Shown in pieces: positions 22,395-36,163 of a stretch of DNA of 64,000 bases; position 1 is the first letter of the stretch, and every line of letters begins with the position of its first letter. The stretch lies in the NCBI RefSeq assembly GCF_958979055.1, contig NC_084886.1:9211654-9275653 (forward strand), read 5' to 3'. Under the pieces are notes generated by a model. The model was not told the origin of the DNA. It made no database searches and worked only from the letters and a program-made list of their open reading frames with translations. The translations under genes were made by a program, and so were the position numbers. Origin of the DNA: Alnus glutinosa (taxonomy: Eukaryota > Streptophyta > Magnoliopsida > Fagales > Betulaceae).

Positions 22395-25300
22395 ATGGCT
22401 AACTCAACGGCAAGGTCGTTCCTCCAAGTGGCGGCAACCGAGGAGGTTGCTTCCCCTCTCCGTGTTGTTCAAATCGAGGGCCTGGTAATGGAATTTACGA
22501 TCTCTTTCTATAAACTCTCACTATTTTTTTTTTTTTTTTTTTTAATGATTTTCAATTATGGGGCTTATGTGATATTTGATTGAAAAACCAAACAGGCTAT
22601 CCTAAAGATAATCAAACACTGCAAAGAGTTCTCACCGGCTCTTGTTACGGGCCAACTTCTTGGGCTTGATGTGGGCAGCGTTCTTGAAGTTACCAACTGT
22701 TTCCCTTTTCCGGTACGGTACCATTAGCCCCTTTCTCGTTTCATTCCTAGTATTCTTTCCCTTTCTAGCTGTGCTAATGCCATGATATCCATTCTCTTTT
22801 TCTAAATTAAATTCCAAGGTTCGAGAAGAGGATGAAGAAAACGATGCTGAGGGTGCCAGTTATCAGCTCGAGATGATGAAATGCTTGAGGGAGGTTAATG
22901 TTGATAATAACACTGTTGGATGGTAGGCTTTTTTTGCTGTGTCTGTGCATACTAGAGGATGCATATGTATGCCATGAATAGATAAAATGTTTGGAATGGA
23001 GATACTAGTTCGATTTATGCTCTTATAATCCTTCACCCTATGCAGTGAATAACTTCTCTCCTATTCTACAGGTACCAATCAACACTGTTAGGTTCTTTTC
23101 AGACAGTGGAATTGATTGAAACCTTCATGAATTACCAGGTAATGGTTATATATCACTCTTCTATGTTACATTTAATGTTAATGTTAATAAAGGTCACTTT
23201 TTTTTTTTTTTAATAAGTGATCGAATTTCTGTAAACCCAAAGGGTACACCCAAGTACGCAGGATGTATAGAAGAGGATTACCTAACCAGAACAAGATAAA
23301 AAGATTAAAAATAAGAGTCATGGAAACTAGAAATATGGAAACTTGGCAGCCATCCAATGGAAAAGAGAGTTAAAGAAGATGGCCTATAACTCTGCCACCG
23401 TCCTCTCTCTATCTTCAAAGCTTTAGTCATTTCTTTCTCGGCAAATACACCGCATGAAGCATAGAGGAATAGATCTCTTACTTGACAAGGCATGACCCAC
23501 TTTAAGCTGAACAAGCTGAAGATGTAGTTCCATAATGCACTAGCCAACTCGCAATGGAGTAAAAGATAGTCAATGGTTTGTCCACACGTCTTACACAAAC
23601 AATACTAATCAACAACAATGATATGCCGCTTCCTTTAAGTTATCTAAAGTGAGAATGTTACCTAAAGCGGCTGAACAAGTGAAGAAAGCGACTCTCAAAT
23701 GGGTCTTAGTCCGCCAAATACACCTTCAAGTGAAAAGGGTGCTATCATGGGGGATTAAGACATTATAGAATGAGCTAACCTCAAAATGCCCTCTCTTGGA
23801 AAGGATCCAGCCAAGCTTGTCTACACCATTATATCTCAATCTAATGGAGTACAGTTGATCGAAGAATGAACTAAAGAATTCTAACTCCTAATCATTCGCT
23901 GTTCTAACAAAATTAACGTTCCACCGAGGACAACCATTGGAGAACTGAAGATGATCTACCTCGGAAGCATCCTTAAGGTTGGCAATGCTAAACAACTTCG
24001 AATACACTCCCTTAAAGGGTAGCACCCCACACCATACATCTTGCCAAAAACTAACCTTGGAACCGTTCCCCACGTCAAAGCTAGTAAAACTCAAAAACTC
24101 CTCCCAACCCCTCTTAATGAATTTCTAGAGCCCCATTCCATATAACCCACTAACTCCATTAGAGCACCACCCGCCCCCACTGACGACCATATTTAAGGTC
24201 CACCACCAATCTCCATATGGCTTCTCTCTCTTCAGCATAGCGTCATAACCTCTGGGTGCATGCGTTAAATTACCAAGCCAAAAACAAAAAGAAGTTCATA
24301 CTGATCAATGGATATATCGCTTTGACAGTGTTGTTTACTTATGCTTTGTGTTTATTTGATTTCCGTTTTTAGTCTGATTTCAATAGTACCTTGAACAAAT
24401 AGTGTAAAGTAATATATGGATTGTAGTTTTTGGGGATGGAAAGTTTTCTCGTACTATGTTGTAGACCTTATATTTGTCAAGCTAAATGGTTCTTATTAAA
24501 AGTTAAATATGGTTGCAGGAAAATATTAGACGCTGTGTGTGCATTATCTATGATCCATCAAGGTCCAGTCAAGGCGTCTTAGCGCTCAAGGCCTTAAATC
24601 TTTCTGATTCATTCATGGATCTTTACCGCAGTAACAATTTTACAGGAGAGAAGTATGTGATTTTTTTTTCCTGCTATGAATAATTGAATGAAATTGAGTT
24701 TTAGATCGAATCCCATTTCTTATATCTTTTTGCACAATAGGTTGAGAGAGAAAAACTTATCGTGGGTGGACATATTTGAAGAAATTCCTGTAAGCTTCTT
24801 GAGGTTCACTGTTTCTTCTCTTTTGGAAGAATAATATGTTTTTGTGTTTTGATTTCCATGTTAATGGCCTTCAGTTCTTTTGTGCATAATACATGAAAAT
24901 TCACAGGATAGTAGTGATCTGATTGCTTTTTTTTTCCTGGTCGTCTTGATCTTATTGCTTGAAGATTGTTCCAATTAGATGTCCTGATAATAGCTGCATA
25001 TTGTAATGACCAGAACTTTTAGGATATTTAAAACACAGTTTAATTAGTATATGTAAAGAACCTGGAGTATTTCCTTGTTGGCAGCTAAGTGTTCTTGTAG
25101 CTATAACTTTTGTGTTATTGTCAATGGAACAATTGATTGGACCCGCCAGATTAGATGCCTCGGTTTGGGATAGACTTTTGTAGTCTAACAATGTTTAAGG
25201 CTTCCAAATTGTTTTTGATGGACTAGTAGATGACTTGGGAGTTCACTCATTGTGGATGCATTATGTGAATTAACTTATTTAGATAGTAACTTTGGTTTCC

Positions 25301-27499
25301 ATTTCATCTTGATGCTTATGCTCCTGCTTGCTCTCCAGATCAAAGTTTCAAATTCTGCCCTTATCAGTGCCTTTATGACAGATCTAGAAGGTGATGCACC
25401 AGTAACTCAGGTAACACATGATCTGTCTCTGGAAATTGGTTTGAGTACTAGAAAAATTTTCTGTTCTAATTTTACTCTGGTTGCTCTTAGTGTGATTATG
25501 ATCGTCTGCAATTATCTACCAACCCATTTATGGAGAGAAATATGGACTTTCTGATTGAATGCATGGATGATTTGTCAATGGAACAGCAAAAGGTCTGTGT
25601 TCTTCTCCCCAACATTCTATTGTCAATTTACGTTAAAAAAAAAAAAAAAAATCTATTGTTATGGTTTTCTGTTTGATTATCATGACACATGTTGTCTCTT
25701 CCAGTTCCAATTCTACTACCGGAGCTTGTCGCGTCAACAAGCCCAACAAGCAGCATGGCTTCAGAAGAGAAGGTACCATACTTTCTTGGGCTGGCTTTTG
25801 GTTGTTTCTGTGTATACTCCCAGTGTACTTGGGGGCGCTTTATGCTTTTTTATAAAACTCTTCTTACTTATATATATAAAAAAAAGAAAGGATAATACTT
25901 ATTCAACTATGCTATTTCATGTGTCATGGTTTTGGGGCTCCTTAGATAGGGAGTTCTTTTTGTGTGTTGTTTCTGATTAGTACAAATTATGGTAGTTATT
26001 TTATAATACCAACTTTTATTTACACAGGCAGGTACAAGTATACGTGTGAAGTTTTAAATGTCAGTTAATTGATTTTATCTAAGGTTGTAGATTGATACAT
26101 GTAAGGCAATTGTGGTTAACAGTCTACAAGAAAAGAGAATAAGGAAGAAAATGAAGCTGTGAAATTTAGTGTGAGGTCTAGACTGTTTGGGTTTGGCAGT
26201 TTGTGAACTGTAAGACAAGTTTGTAGTGGCTTCTTTTGTATTTCAGAAAATGGCCGATTATAACTTTGTTTGCAGTTTGTCAGTAGGATTGAGAAACTGT
26301 AGCTAAAGACGTGACTTAGGAACTGAAGCTTTTGGGAGCTTATAGGATTCTTGATACCATGCATTAAGGATTATCATTGTTAAATGTGTGTAACATGCTA
26401 TTAGACATTTCGTTGTTTGCATCATAAAACTAGTTAATCAGGATTCTGTTATGCATGTCACAGTTATTCATCAAATTTTTGAATTTTCAATGTCTTACTT
26501 TGTGTGGTAAACCTGGACTGAGGGCAACTGCAAAAGATATAGCAGAAACTGTAACTTGATTCTGTTGTGTTTTACAGGTCTGAGAATGCAGCACGCAAAA
26601 CTGCCGGAGAAGAGCCTTTACCTGAGGAGGATCCTTCGAATCCCGTCTTTAAGCCAGTGCCTGAGCCATCACGGTTGGATAGCTTTCTAATAACAAATCA
26701 AGTTGCTAACTACTGCAATCAGATTAATGGGTATGTTACTAAATCTTATAGACAAACATAGATTTTCATGTTTTGCCTCTTCCTTAAACAAGGAAGCTTA
26801 ACAATATTTTTACAGGTTTCTGCTTTTTCATTCTAAATTATTACATGCATAGAATCCAATAGTATTTTTTTTTTTTTTATGAGCAAGGAAAAATTCATTA
26901 AAAGCGCAAAGAGCGATCAAGTACACAGGGAGTATACAAGAATGACAACTAAGAAGAAGAGGAAAACAAAGAATCCAATAGTACTTTTTAGTTGTTATAC
27001 GTGACTGGGTGGTCATTTTTGAACTCGAGTATGACTCAAGAGGGGATCCCTTTTGAACTTTTGCTAGTGGCATGGTGGGAATCCATGATGTGTTCAAATC
27101 CCTATGTCGTCTCTCTTAGTATAAACTTGGCTCCTCCCCCATGTGCCCCTGTTTTGTCTATTTCTATTTACAAATATACACTGGAGGTTGTACAAACAAT
27201 AATTTTATTTACTTGTGATTGATCATCTTGTTAATATGTCCACTTACAACGTGCATTTCACAAAGTCCTCATGAACCTGAAGGGAGTGGTTACTATAACT
27301 TAGTCTTGGGTTTGTGTTGGGTAGTTTGAGCCAGCCATATGTTTTCCATTCTATTTGGTTGATTATGTTTAAAGTTAACTGCAATGTTCCTAGTAGTTTT
27401 GGTTTTTATCAATGTTTAATCTGTGGGCTACATTTTTGCAGGGTTGCGGGGCAGAACTTCAGTAGATTGTATTTGATGAAGGCATTGCATGAGAATTGA
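22395..27499 (+). CDS. EIF3H: Eukaryotic translation initiation factor 3 subunit H
   Basis: Eleven exons: 22395-22484, 22596-22712, 22819-22922, 23072-23138, 24519-24652, 24741-24789, 25339-25410, 25491-25592, 25705-25772, 26578-26730 and 27442-27499. All borders are GT-AG with consistent phases, and the product is 337 aa, the usual plant length. It is a non-catalytic MPN-domain subunit of eIF3 that in plants aids reinitiation after upstream ORFs (family knowledge). Residues about 22-160 form the MPN domain: [58 protein letters not shown]. The metalloprotease JAMM histidines are absent, as expected. The C-terminal part has [31 protein letters not shown] and the tail [14 protein letters not shown]. 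Introns 4 and 10 contain antisense LINE pieces; the exons are intact. Confidence 0.97.
23196..24290 (-). mobile_element. 5'-truncated L1-type LINE in eIF3h intron 4
   Basis: A poly-T tract at 23197-23211 (the element's poly-A tail read on the other strand) is followed by the shared LINE 3' end with AAGTACGCAGGATGTATAG. Minus-strand frames encode the zf-RVT zinc-binding region ([22 protein letters not shown], 23.3-23.6 kb) and further upstream [14 protein letters not shown] (about 24.0 kb). Frameshifts and stops break it, so it is a dead, sense-minus copy, antisense to eIF3h. The 5' limit is approximate; I found no clear duplication. Confidence 0.8.
26851..26983 (-). mobile_element. Very short LINE 3'-end insertion with 14-bp target duplication
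   Basis: AGAATCCAATAGTA occurs at 26851-26864 and again at 26970-26983. Between them are a poly-T tract and about 90 bp of the common LINE 3' end (TTCATTAAAAGCGCAAAG, AAGTACACAGGGAGTATAC). It is an extremely 5'-truncated retro-insertion in intron 10 of eIF3h, on the minus strand. Confidence 0.9.
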
Positions 27500-29799
27500 T
27501 GTATTGTCGCTGGTGAAGTAAACTCGCTGCCTGGTGCACTTTTTGGAGAAAAATCTTTGGTAGTTGGTGTCATTTGGAGATGAACTGGAGTAGCATTGTA
27601 TTTGTTTTATTCTAATTTCATTTCTGAATAGTAATATTATCTGGATTACAAGATTTACAAACTGTTGATAATTTGGATTACAAGATTCAATTAAGTGTAA
27701 TCTAATGATCAAAATTAAATGGTTGTTAGTAATTAGTGTGATTGAATTAAGGTCTTAATTAAATAATCGTTAATGATAGTTATTTTTATTTAAATTCAAA
27801 ATTAAACATACATTAACAAATAAACATCAATTTACCTCTCTCAATTCTCACTCTAAAGTCACCATGGCTGTTTGAACCCATTTTATTTACAAAACGTTCA
27901 TTGTGCATAATGCAGTCCAACATGTGATTCTAGGTTTTTATTGTATCTTGAATGCGAATTTTCTGTAACTTGCTTGATGCACCACACCACTTGAATAAGA
28001 TTGGTAATGGTAAATATTGTCTTAATCAAAGTGACTATGTAATGCTCCTTGGAGTATTCTACCATTTATTTATTAATATTTTCTATTTGTAAGTGACATG
28101 TGTCGAACTATAATTGGGGTTGATGTGGTACTTTAACAAATTTTGTCAACTTTTCTAATGTTTAATGACTTTTTTTTTTTTTTTTTCCTTACCCAAAGAG
28201 TGTTCAATCTTTTTTTAAAACTCAGAAAGCTATTTGTTAAAACTCATCGTACTATCAATTTTGCATTTATACCTTTTAATTTTTTGTTCAAACTCGGTTT
28301 ATTTATTAAAAGAATCGAACTCGAGTCGAGTTGAAACGAATCAAGTTCGAGTTGTTTACGAACAGCACGGTTCATTTACATATTGATAATAAACAATAAC
28401 GTATCAATATCAGATTAATAAATTTGTTAAATATAGTAGAAATATTTATTAAAAAAATTGATTTGATCGAAATGTCTAGGATGCAGAAAATAAATTATTC
28501 AAATTGAAAGTTCATGCAGTAAATTAAAATCAACTCAAGTACAAAAGTGACATTTATATTTTTCTTTCTTAATAATAATAATAATAATTAAAAACTAAAA
28601 GAAAAGAAAGGAGAAGGAGAATGACAATTTTGTCCCCTTGGTACTTGTATGGTCTGTGAGTCTTGGCAAAAGAGAGATTTGAATATGGAGTCACGGATTG
28701 AGTCTTGAAGATGTTGTGTCGGCTACCATTTCCTTCCACCAATATGATGGGGACACCCGCCCGTCCCGCCGTACCAAATCACGGATTGAGTTTGATTTTG
28801 CGTACAACCACGTGAACTCTTCAATATTTTCTCTCTTTTTAACTAACTATAAATACTAGGTCTTGTTTGATAGAGTTTTTTTCTTTTTTTTTTCTTTTTT
28901 TTTGGCTTTTTAGCAAAAAAAAAAAAAAAAAAAAAAACCAAAAAAAAAAAAATTTTTATTATTAAAAAAAAATTAAATACATAACAGACAAAATTACCTT
29001 CGCTTTTATGTCTCATTATAACACATTTTCAACCGAAAAGTAAAAATCATCTTCTAAAAAGTTTTATTAAACAGACCCTTTTGGAATTTGGATTTTTATT
29101 CTTCAAATTAAAAGTTAGATTTTAATAACAAGCATTAGTACGTTGAACATACAACAATTTCACTCTAGCTCTATGGAGTACTCATGCATTGAGAAAGAGT
29201 TTTTCCATTTGTTGCTCTACATTAATTCTGTGGTTTGGTCTCACAACGAACAACATTTGGAGATAAAGATGTGGGCATGTACGTGGCCAATGACAAAGGA
29301 AGACAGAATAACCGATAAATTATTTAACATTAAATAAGAGTCGGAGTTTTGAGTTCAAACATTGATTCTATCAGCCTAATTGTATTAAAGCGATCGAGGT
29401 CTAGCTATCATTGATTTCTTTCCTATCACGTAAATTTTGTAGACTTGCGAGAAAATATTTATAAACACTAATTAATTGACATTGAAATAGAAACCAGACC
29501 TATACTCTTCAGAAATTGAGTTCTCATGCATACACCTGGCAATCATATGAACAACTATATATAGAACCAAATGATTGATCATTGAACTTGGCGACGTAGA
29601 AGCTGGTAGCGATAGAATTGTAGGAAATATAATGGCAATAACTAGAAGGTAGAGGATTAATTCTCATGACCAATCAAAAGAAGAGAAATAGGAAAGACTT
29701 TTTCAAAAGCAATAAGCAAATTATCTGTTTGTTGTTGAAGCAAGTCAAGAGCAGTCAGATTAATATTGCTTGAATGCATGCATGCATGCATGCATGTTA
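27500..29799. other. Spacer between eIF3h and the LRR receptor kinase (convergent genes)
   Basis: Both genes end here. Besides a MITE at 28858-29079, poly-A/T tracts and a TGCATGCA repeat at 29777-29795 just after the receptor-kinase stop, I see nothing coding. The eIF3h 3' end is probably within 27500-27700, where the sequence is T-rich with AATATTATCTGG. Confidence 0.45.
28858..29079. mobile_element. hAT-type MITE with A/T homopolymer core
   Basis: The left end AGGTCTTGTTTGATAGAGTT matches the inverse of the right end (AAGGGTCTGTTTAATAAAAC) at most positions. The centre is long T and A runs. About 222 bp, no coding capacity. Confidence 0.55.
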
Positions 29800-32700
29800 T
29801 TAGTATATTCCCATTCTCTGTGGAACTGGGGTCTGAATGACCTGAAGTATTTGCACCACTTCTGCCATTGACGGCCGGCTGGAAGGTATCTGAGTGGTGC
29901 AAACCAGAGCCAGCTTGAGAACCGGCAAGACTTCATCCTCCGGGTACTCGCTCATGCTTGGATCAACACAATCCAACACATTCCCTTGCTCCAGAGAAAC
30001 CCTCACGTGGTCGCTCAATATCACAACATTGTCTTCTCCATATTCCACTGGCCGTCGACCGGTCACAAGCTCAAGGATCATCACGCCAAACCCATAAACA
30101 TCACATTTTTCGTTCACCCTTAAGCTCTGGCATGCTAATTCTGGCGCCACATAACCAAGCGCGCTCTGAAATCTGTTGCTTATTATGTGCTTGCCCAGCT
30201 TTGTTAGAAGCATTGCCAGCCCAAAATCTGAAATCTTTGGGTTGTGATTCTCATCAAGCAAGATGTTGCTGGGTTTTATGTTGTAGTGAATGATGGGTGG
30301 ACGGAAGGAATGGTGCAAGTGGGCAAGTCCCTTTGCTGTTCCAAGGAGGATTTTGAATCTAATGGCCCAAGAAAGAGGGGGGACCGAAGGAAGCCTTTCA
30401 TGGAGTTTTGCTTGTAAGCTGCCATTGGCTGCATACTCAGATACCAGAAGCTGTGTTTGAGGGGTCCAGAAGTATCCCTTCAGTTCTATCAGATTAGGGT
30501 GCTTTGCTTTTCCTAAGATTTTAACTTCCCTATCAAAATCTTCAGGATATTGAATGGTATTTGATGTGACAAGCTTTTTAATTGCTACCATTCTTAATCC
30601 TTGTGCTCCCAATGAAGCCTTGTAAACTGTTCCAAACACTCCTTCACCAATCTCACAGGACTTGCTAAGTAGAGATTCAGGATTTCCAATCCAATCTGGC
30701 GGGGGTGAACTTGAATCAAACAGAATCAGCTTCCCTGTGGGTGGACTTCCTGATCGTGAAGAGCTTGAGCAAGTGCTTTCCAAGGCGTTGTCGACAAATG
30801 TGAGCCTCCTCCGAGCTGAAACATTGAGTAGAGTGATGACAATCACACCAAATGCGATAGATATTGCTGCAGAAATAGCTACAATTGCAGAAACACTTAG
30901 GAAACTGTGGTCATGGCCGCCTTCTGTGGACCTGGGAAATCTGTTTCTTTGTTTATGATCACCACCCATTTGATTCTTGTAGGCATTGGGGTCAAGAACT
31001 AGAGGCTTGGGAACATTCATCGTACATGGTCCCTTCAACAAGGGTGAGCAAATGCCCAAGTTTCCCTGCAAGGAACTTTCATCCAGGGTTTGAAATATAC
31101 CCCCATCAGGAAGCCTGCCTACCAGCCTGTTATAAGATATATTTACAGCAAGAAGATTTTCCAATCTTCCAAGTTCTTGGGGTATCTCCCCGCTCAGTTC
31201 ATTCAACTCCAGTTTTAAAATCTTCAGCTTCCATAACTTAGAAATGGACTTGGGAATTGAACCACTCAAATTATTGTGGGAGATGCTCCTGCATGCACCA
31301 AAAAAAAAAAAAAAAAAAAAACAAATATATTCACAATTGGCATATAACGATCAAAATTAACGTGCACTAATTAATTAACTGGACTTCTTAAATTGTTACA
31401 AAAGAAAGACAATTAAATTCTGACGAATTTATATGTATAGGGTGTCAACAAATATTTCTCTACAATACAATGAAGTTCAAAAATTCTATTCTATCAAGAT
31501 ACATAGACTTGAATATTAAGAATACAAAAAGTTAATTAAATTTGAAAAAGACAAAAGAAAAGAGTTTCTATGAATAACGCGAGTACCGTTCTAGATTATA
31601 TACCAAATGCATTCAAGCATTGCTTGGTTGGTGTACCTGTTGAGCTAGCCTTTTAAATGGCAATTTGATTTTATCTTTTTCTCATGTGATACTCTCTCAT
31701 TTTAAGGCTTTTTAATTAATACTTTTCATTTAAAACAAAGATCACAAACCACAAAGTAAATAAATAAATATATATAATTACACATTAATTTAGAAAATTA
31801 TTTAACATGCATAAGCTATGAAACTTACAGTAAGTAGAGAGATGTACAGTTCCCAATCTCTTCTGGAATGGAGCCCATCAATGCATTTCCATCTAACTGA
31901 AGAATTCCCAAACTTCCTGAATCACATATGTCTCCTGGGATCGAACCGTACAAACCACTGTTACGAAGATCCAGGACGGTTAAGTTCTGAAAGAACCCGA
32001 TTTCCGGCGGCACTGTCGACTGGAGATTGTTCCATGATAGATTCAAGTATCTCAAGTTGGAGAAAAGACCCAGTTCTGCAGGAATACGTCCTGTAAGATT
32101 GTTCATCGACAGATCCATTCTGTGGAGAGATTGGAAGAGCCTACTTGAACCGTGTGGGATCGAGCCGCCCAATCCGTTATATGAAAAGTCTACTTCCTCC
32201 AATCCCAGATCGAACAAACTCTCCGGTATGCTTCCATCAAAGCTGTTACCTCTCAACTGAACAACGGATAACTCCGTGCAATAAACCAGTGACATTGGGA
32301 TGTTTCCACTGAATTTGTTATCAGACAAACTCAAATGGTTGAGTGATTTCAGGACACCGATTGATGATGGGAGGCTTCCTGTGAAAGCATTGCTTGAGAA
32401 GTCTATGTATTCCAGGCTGCTCATGTTACCAATCCACGCAGGGAAATCACCAGTTAACATGTTATTTGATACTCTGAAAAGGGTCAAAGAATTTAGCCTT
32501 TGCAGTGAATCTGGCAGAGCTCCGGCAAAATAATTATCACCGAAATCCAACCTACGCAAGTGCGTGCATAGTCCTACATCAGCCGGTAGGGTTCCTGAGA
32601 AGTGATTTCCCTGTAATAGGAGCTCTTTCAAGTTATGTAGGGCCGATATCCCTTCCGGCACAGACCCAGAGAGTTTATTGTTGGAAAGATCCAAAGCCCG

Positions 32701-33381
32701 AAGCCTTTTCAACGACCAAATCCCGGAAGCGAAATCCGGGACACCGGAGAAACGGTTATTGGAGAGATTAAGGTTATTCAAAGAGGAGCATCTAGACAAC
32801 GTACTGGGAATTGGCCCTTCGAGCATATTCCTTGCGAACGACAGGTGCCGGAAGGACAAACAGTCTTGAAACAGATTATCAGGCAGTGGGCCGGAGAATG
32901 AATTCTCCGAAAGATCAAGAAATCTACAAGAACTCATATTCACAAGAGAAATGGGAATGCTGCCTGAAAGACTATTATGACTGAGATTAAGCCTCTCGAG
33001 GCCAGAAGAAAGGGCGAGCTGGGGAGAAATACTACCAGAAAAATTGTTACGGGACAGTGAGAGTACCTTCAAGTGTTGCAACTTCTCGAGCCCTCGTCCA
33101 ATTCTTCCCGTTATGCCCAAACCGTCAAGCGAAACCTCGGAAACTCGGCCGGAGACGGGATTGCAGTGAATGTATTTCCAAGAGCAGGGGGAGTCGTCGT
33201 CTTCGTTCCAGGAGGCGAGATAAGAAGAGGGGTCTTGAAGGTCTGATTTGAAGACGATGAGGCCTAAAACATCGTCGTTTAGTTGGATAGGGACGCCATC
33301 ACCGCCCCCCATGCAGCCACGCAAAGAAGCCACTGAAAGCAGTACTACTACACAACAAACCCATTCAAGAAAAGCCATCAT
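29800..33381 (-). CDS. LRR receptor-like protein, probably inactive kinase (At3g28040 type)
   Basis: Two exons on the minus strand, 33381-31829 and 31288-29800, 1013 aa. The intron (31289-31828) splits a Leu codon after NCTSLYL. Order of parts: signal peptide (WVCCVVVLLSVASLRGC), LRR N-cap with DDVLGLIVFKSDLQDP and SPCSWKYIHCNP, some twenty LRRs (LSLSRNNFSGSISPQL style) with a non-LRR break, juxtamembrane region, membrane span at about 646-672, and kinase fold from about 730. The glycine loop GEGVFGTVYKA, lysine in VAIKKL (about 755), DFG (872-874) and APE are present. The catalytic HRD is HYN (852-854), so the base Asp is lost, as in At3g28040 and relatives (family knowledge). Plasma-membrane pseudokinase signalling is the likely role. 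MM at the start gives two equivalent ATGs. Confidence 0.94.
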
Positions 33382-35899
33382 TAGTAGCCGTACGTTTTTT
33401 CTAACGCTTTCTCTCTGATCAGTTTCTCTGGTCGCGCTGGCAATGGCGGGAGAACATACTTACTCTGAGGAACCGTAACTTAAAAGGAAAAGGAAATCTA
33501 AATATATATGGGATAATTCTTAGAGGCTGGCCGGACTGGGTGAGCGAAAATGATGGTCGGTCAGAATAGAGAAGAGAAAGAGAAAAAACTGAAGAAAAAC
33601 TGCGTTGAAGAAACGCCCAAAAGTGGGAAAAGAGAAGGGGAAGTGAAGTGAAGTTAAGTGAAGTGCATCTTTGCATGAATGAGTCTGTGACACGCCCAGA
33701 CAAAGAAGGCAGTTGGTCCCAACATAAGCTCCGCTACCTGACATCTTCCCAACGCATACATGGCCTTTGCCTTGTCGATTGCTGCCTCATCTAGCTTAGC
33801 TTGCTGCGTTTTGAAATATAAACTCGGACGAGTAAAATTGAAAATTACATTTTTATATTACATGCAATGTCCAGGCTGTAATTTTAATTAATTTTACATT
33901 AATCATTGTTAAAAGAAAGTTCAAAAATTAATTTGAATAAGTTTTATGTGGAAACAATTTATAAAAAAAATTAAATAAAAAGTCTGTGAAATACAACCAA
34001 AAAGAAGAAATTAAATAAAAAATTCTCTTAAAACAAAACTTCGGAGATGTGAATTGTATTTATATACATTGTCTTAATTTCTTATCCATGCAAAGTGACC
34101 CCTGTTAAATTCAACAAATAATTAGGGGGGAAAGATAAAATCTAATAAAACGACAGCGTACATGCCAGAAAATGAATTCCGGGCGGGCCCCATTGCAACA
34201 TGGTCTGCGTGTGAAGGACAAGGACAGCGGTGTGGCTGTGGAATTCACAAGGTCCACAAGGATCCAAATCTGGTTCACGGGGCGCCTTTTCAATTCTTTG
34301 TAGCGTAGCAAACCCACCGAGTAGTGCCCATCTCGCATCCTGCACGCCTTTCTCCCCGCTCCCACCTCAACCCGTGTCTTTCACTACTTCTCTCCTCTAC
34401 TGTCACAGATTTTGACACCCATCCTCGGGTTGCCGGATCAAGATACTCTACAATTTTAATTAAAATTACATGAATTTAGACCGGACGGGTTCATTGATAA
34501 CATGCCATCTATTTAATAGGTAACGGTCTTAATTCACGTAATTTTAGAATTTACAATTTTTTGGAAGATAAATTATTCATTTTCTCCTCTGGTCCTTCTC
34601 TCATCTTCTCACTTTTCAAAATTATTAACGGATCTACGAGGCCACGTATGTCTCACAAATGAACCTCCTAGATCCAACGGTAATTTTAAAAAGTAGGAAG
34701 ATGAAAAAAGACCAAAGAAATAAGAAGAATGATGTATGGCATCAAAAAAAATCACAAGTCTCTTTTTGAAAATCGTTTATCTGTGAGAGATGCTATACTA
34801 TACAGGTTCCAAGCCATTCCATGAAATATTCTAATAACAGTGTAACTAATATCACATCATATAAATTTTTTGAATAACGTGGTACCCACCAATATTTCAT
34901 GAATATTCTAGTCGTGTAAATAATATCATATCATATCATATAATTTTTTTGTATAATGTGGTATCCCACCACCTATTTTAATTTTTTAGGTGCTTTTGAA
35001 GCTGACTTCATATCTTTGTGCTTTAATTTAACATATTGTCTAACCTATTTAAGGTCTTATATGAGGCCACACCAATCTCGCCATCATTCACTGCATTATC
35101 TCTCACCTTTTCTTATTGGATGATTAATATAATATTATTAAATTATATTTATAGATTTGATTAAATCTCGTTTGAAGATTTTTAAAAACATTGATTTCCC
35201 CCAATTTTTGGTACACGCATGAAAAAAAAATTACTTTAGTCGACATTTGAATGGGAATCTTGTATAATTTTAATTTTGAAATTGTTATTTTTCAAATCGC
35301 AGCTAAACCAGATGAACCCTAAGTCCTTCTAATGAGCCATATTGGATTATAAATGGTTTGAGGATGTCGGGGAGATTAATTGGTGATGAAGAATGATCTT
35401 GTTGAAGTCCAGCAAAAGGAAAACACATTCATCCCTTCTCGTTCTTTTCTTTTTGGGAGGCATTGGCAACAGTGCTCAAATGGCAAGATTTAACCATACA
35501 ACGTGACCATTGAAGAGTCGCAATTGAAGATGGCTGGCTTGAATTTCTAGTTCCCAAGGACAATTTGGAAAATAAAAATTAGAGAAAACAACATAAATAT
35601 GGAGGATTACATGAAAACTTGAAGCCGCTGAAACAGCAAAGTTAAAACAATGTGTGATCATCACATGCACGAGTCCATGACTAATGACTATCTTGTGTTA
35701 CCTGAGGAAGAAGATGGTAATCGAATTTAGAGCAAGGTTTATAACAAGGGGATTGATTATGTAGATAAGGTTCCCTCAATCCAATGAGACCCCTTCGACT
35801 GCATCTAATTCCATTCCAAAACAACTGTATGTACATGAAGCCAATAAAACCTTAAAGATCACAAAGGCACCACAGCTTTACGAGCTGACCTCCACCTCA

Positions 35900-35934
<35 letters not shown>

Positions 35935-36163
35935 CAGAATGGCATTGCTTTCAAGTAAAGAAAGAAGCATCACTATACACACACTGACTGAACTTCTAGC
36001 CAGAAATAGGTTATTCTTCTTTCCATTTTGATTGATCAGGCTGACCTAGATCGAACAGAGAAATTTCTGGACTAGAAATTTTGTTTTTTTTGTTTGTTTT
36101 CTTCCTCCGACAACTGCGCAGTACCATTGTTGATAGCCATCCATTGGATTAATCAATCGCAAC
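33382..36163. other. Spacer between the LRR receptor gene and the WD40 gene
   Basis: Promoter of the receptor gene on the left and 3' end of the WD40 gene on the right. No further gene recognised. Contains repeated ATATCATATCATATAA-like AT stretches at 34800-34950 and a (GA)n tract of about 16 units at 35902-35932. Confidence 0.45.
33502..33509 (-). promoter_or_regulatory. Possible TATA box of the LRR receptor gene
   Basis: TATATATT on the minus strand, about 120 bp upstream of the ATG at 33381. The leader between them is otherwise free of a long ORF. Confidence 0.4.

Noticed and set aside
29777..29795. TGCATGCA run as a regulatory array
   Set aside because: A short simple repeat in the 3' flank of the receptor gene (also seen at 47585); no support for function.
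30662..31241. Plus-strand ORFs opposite the receptor-kinase gene
   Set aside because: Mirror frames of a real coding exon.
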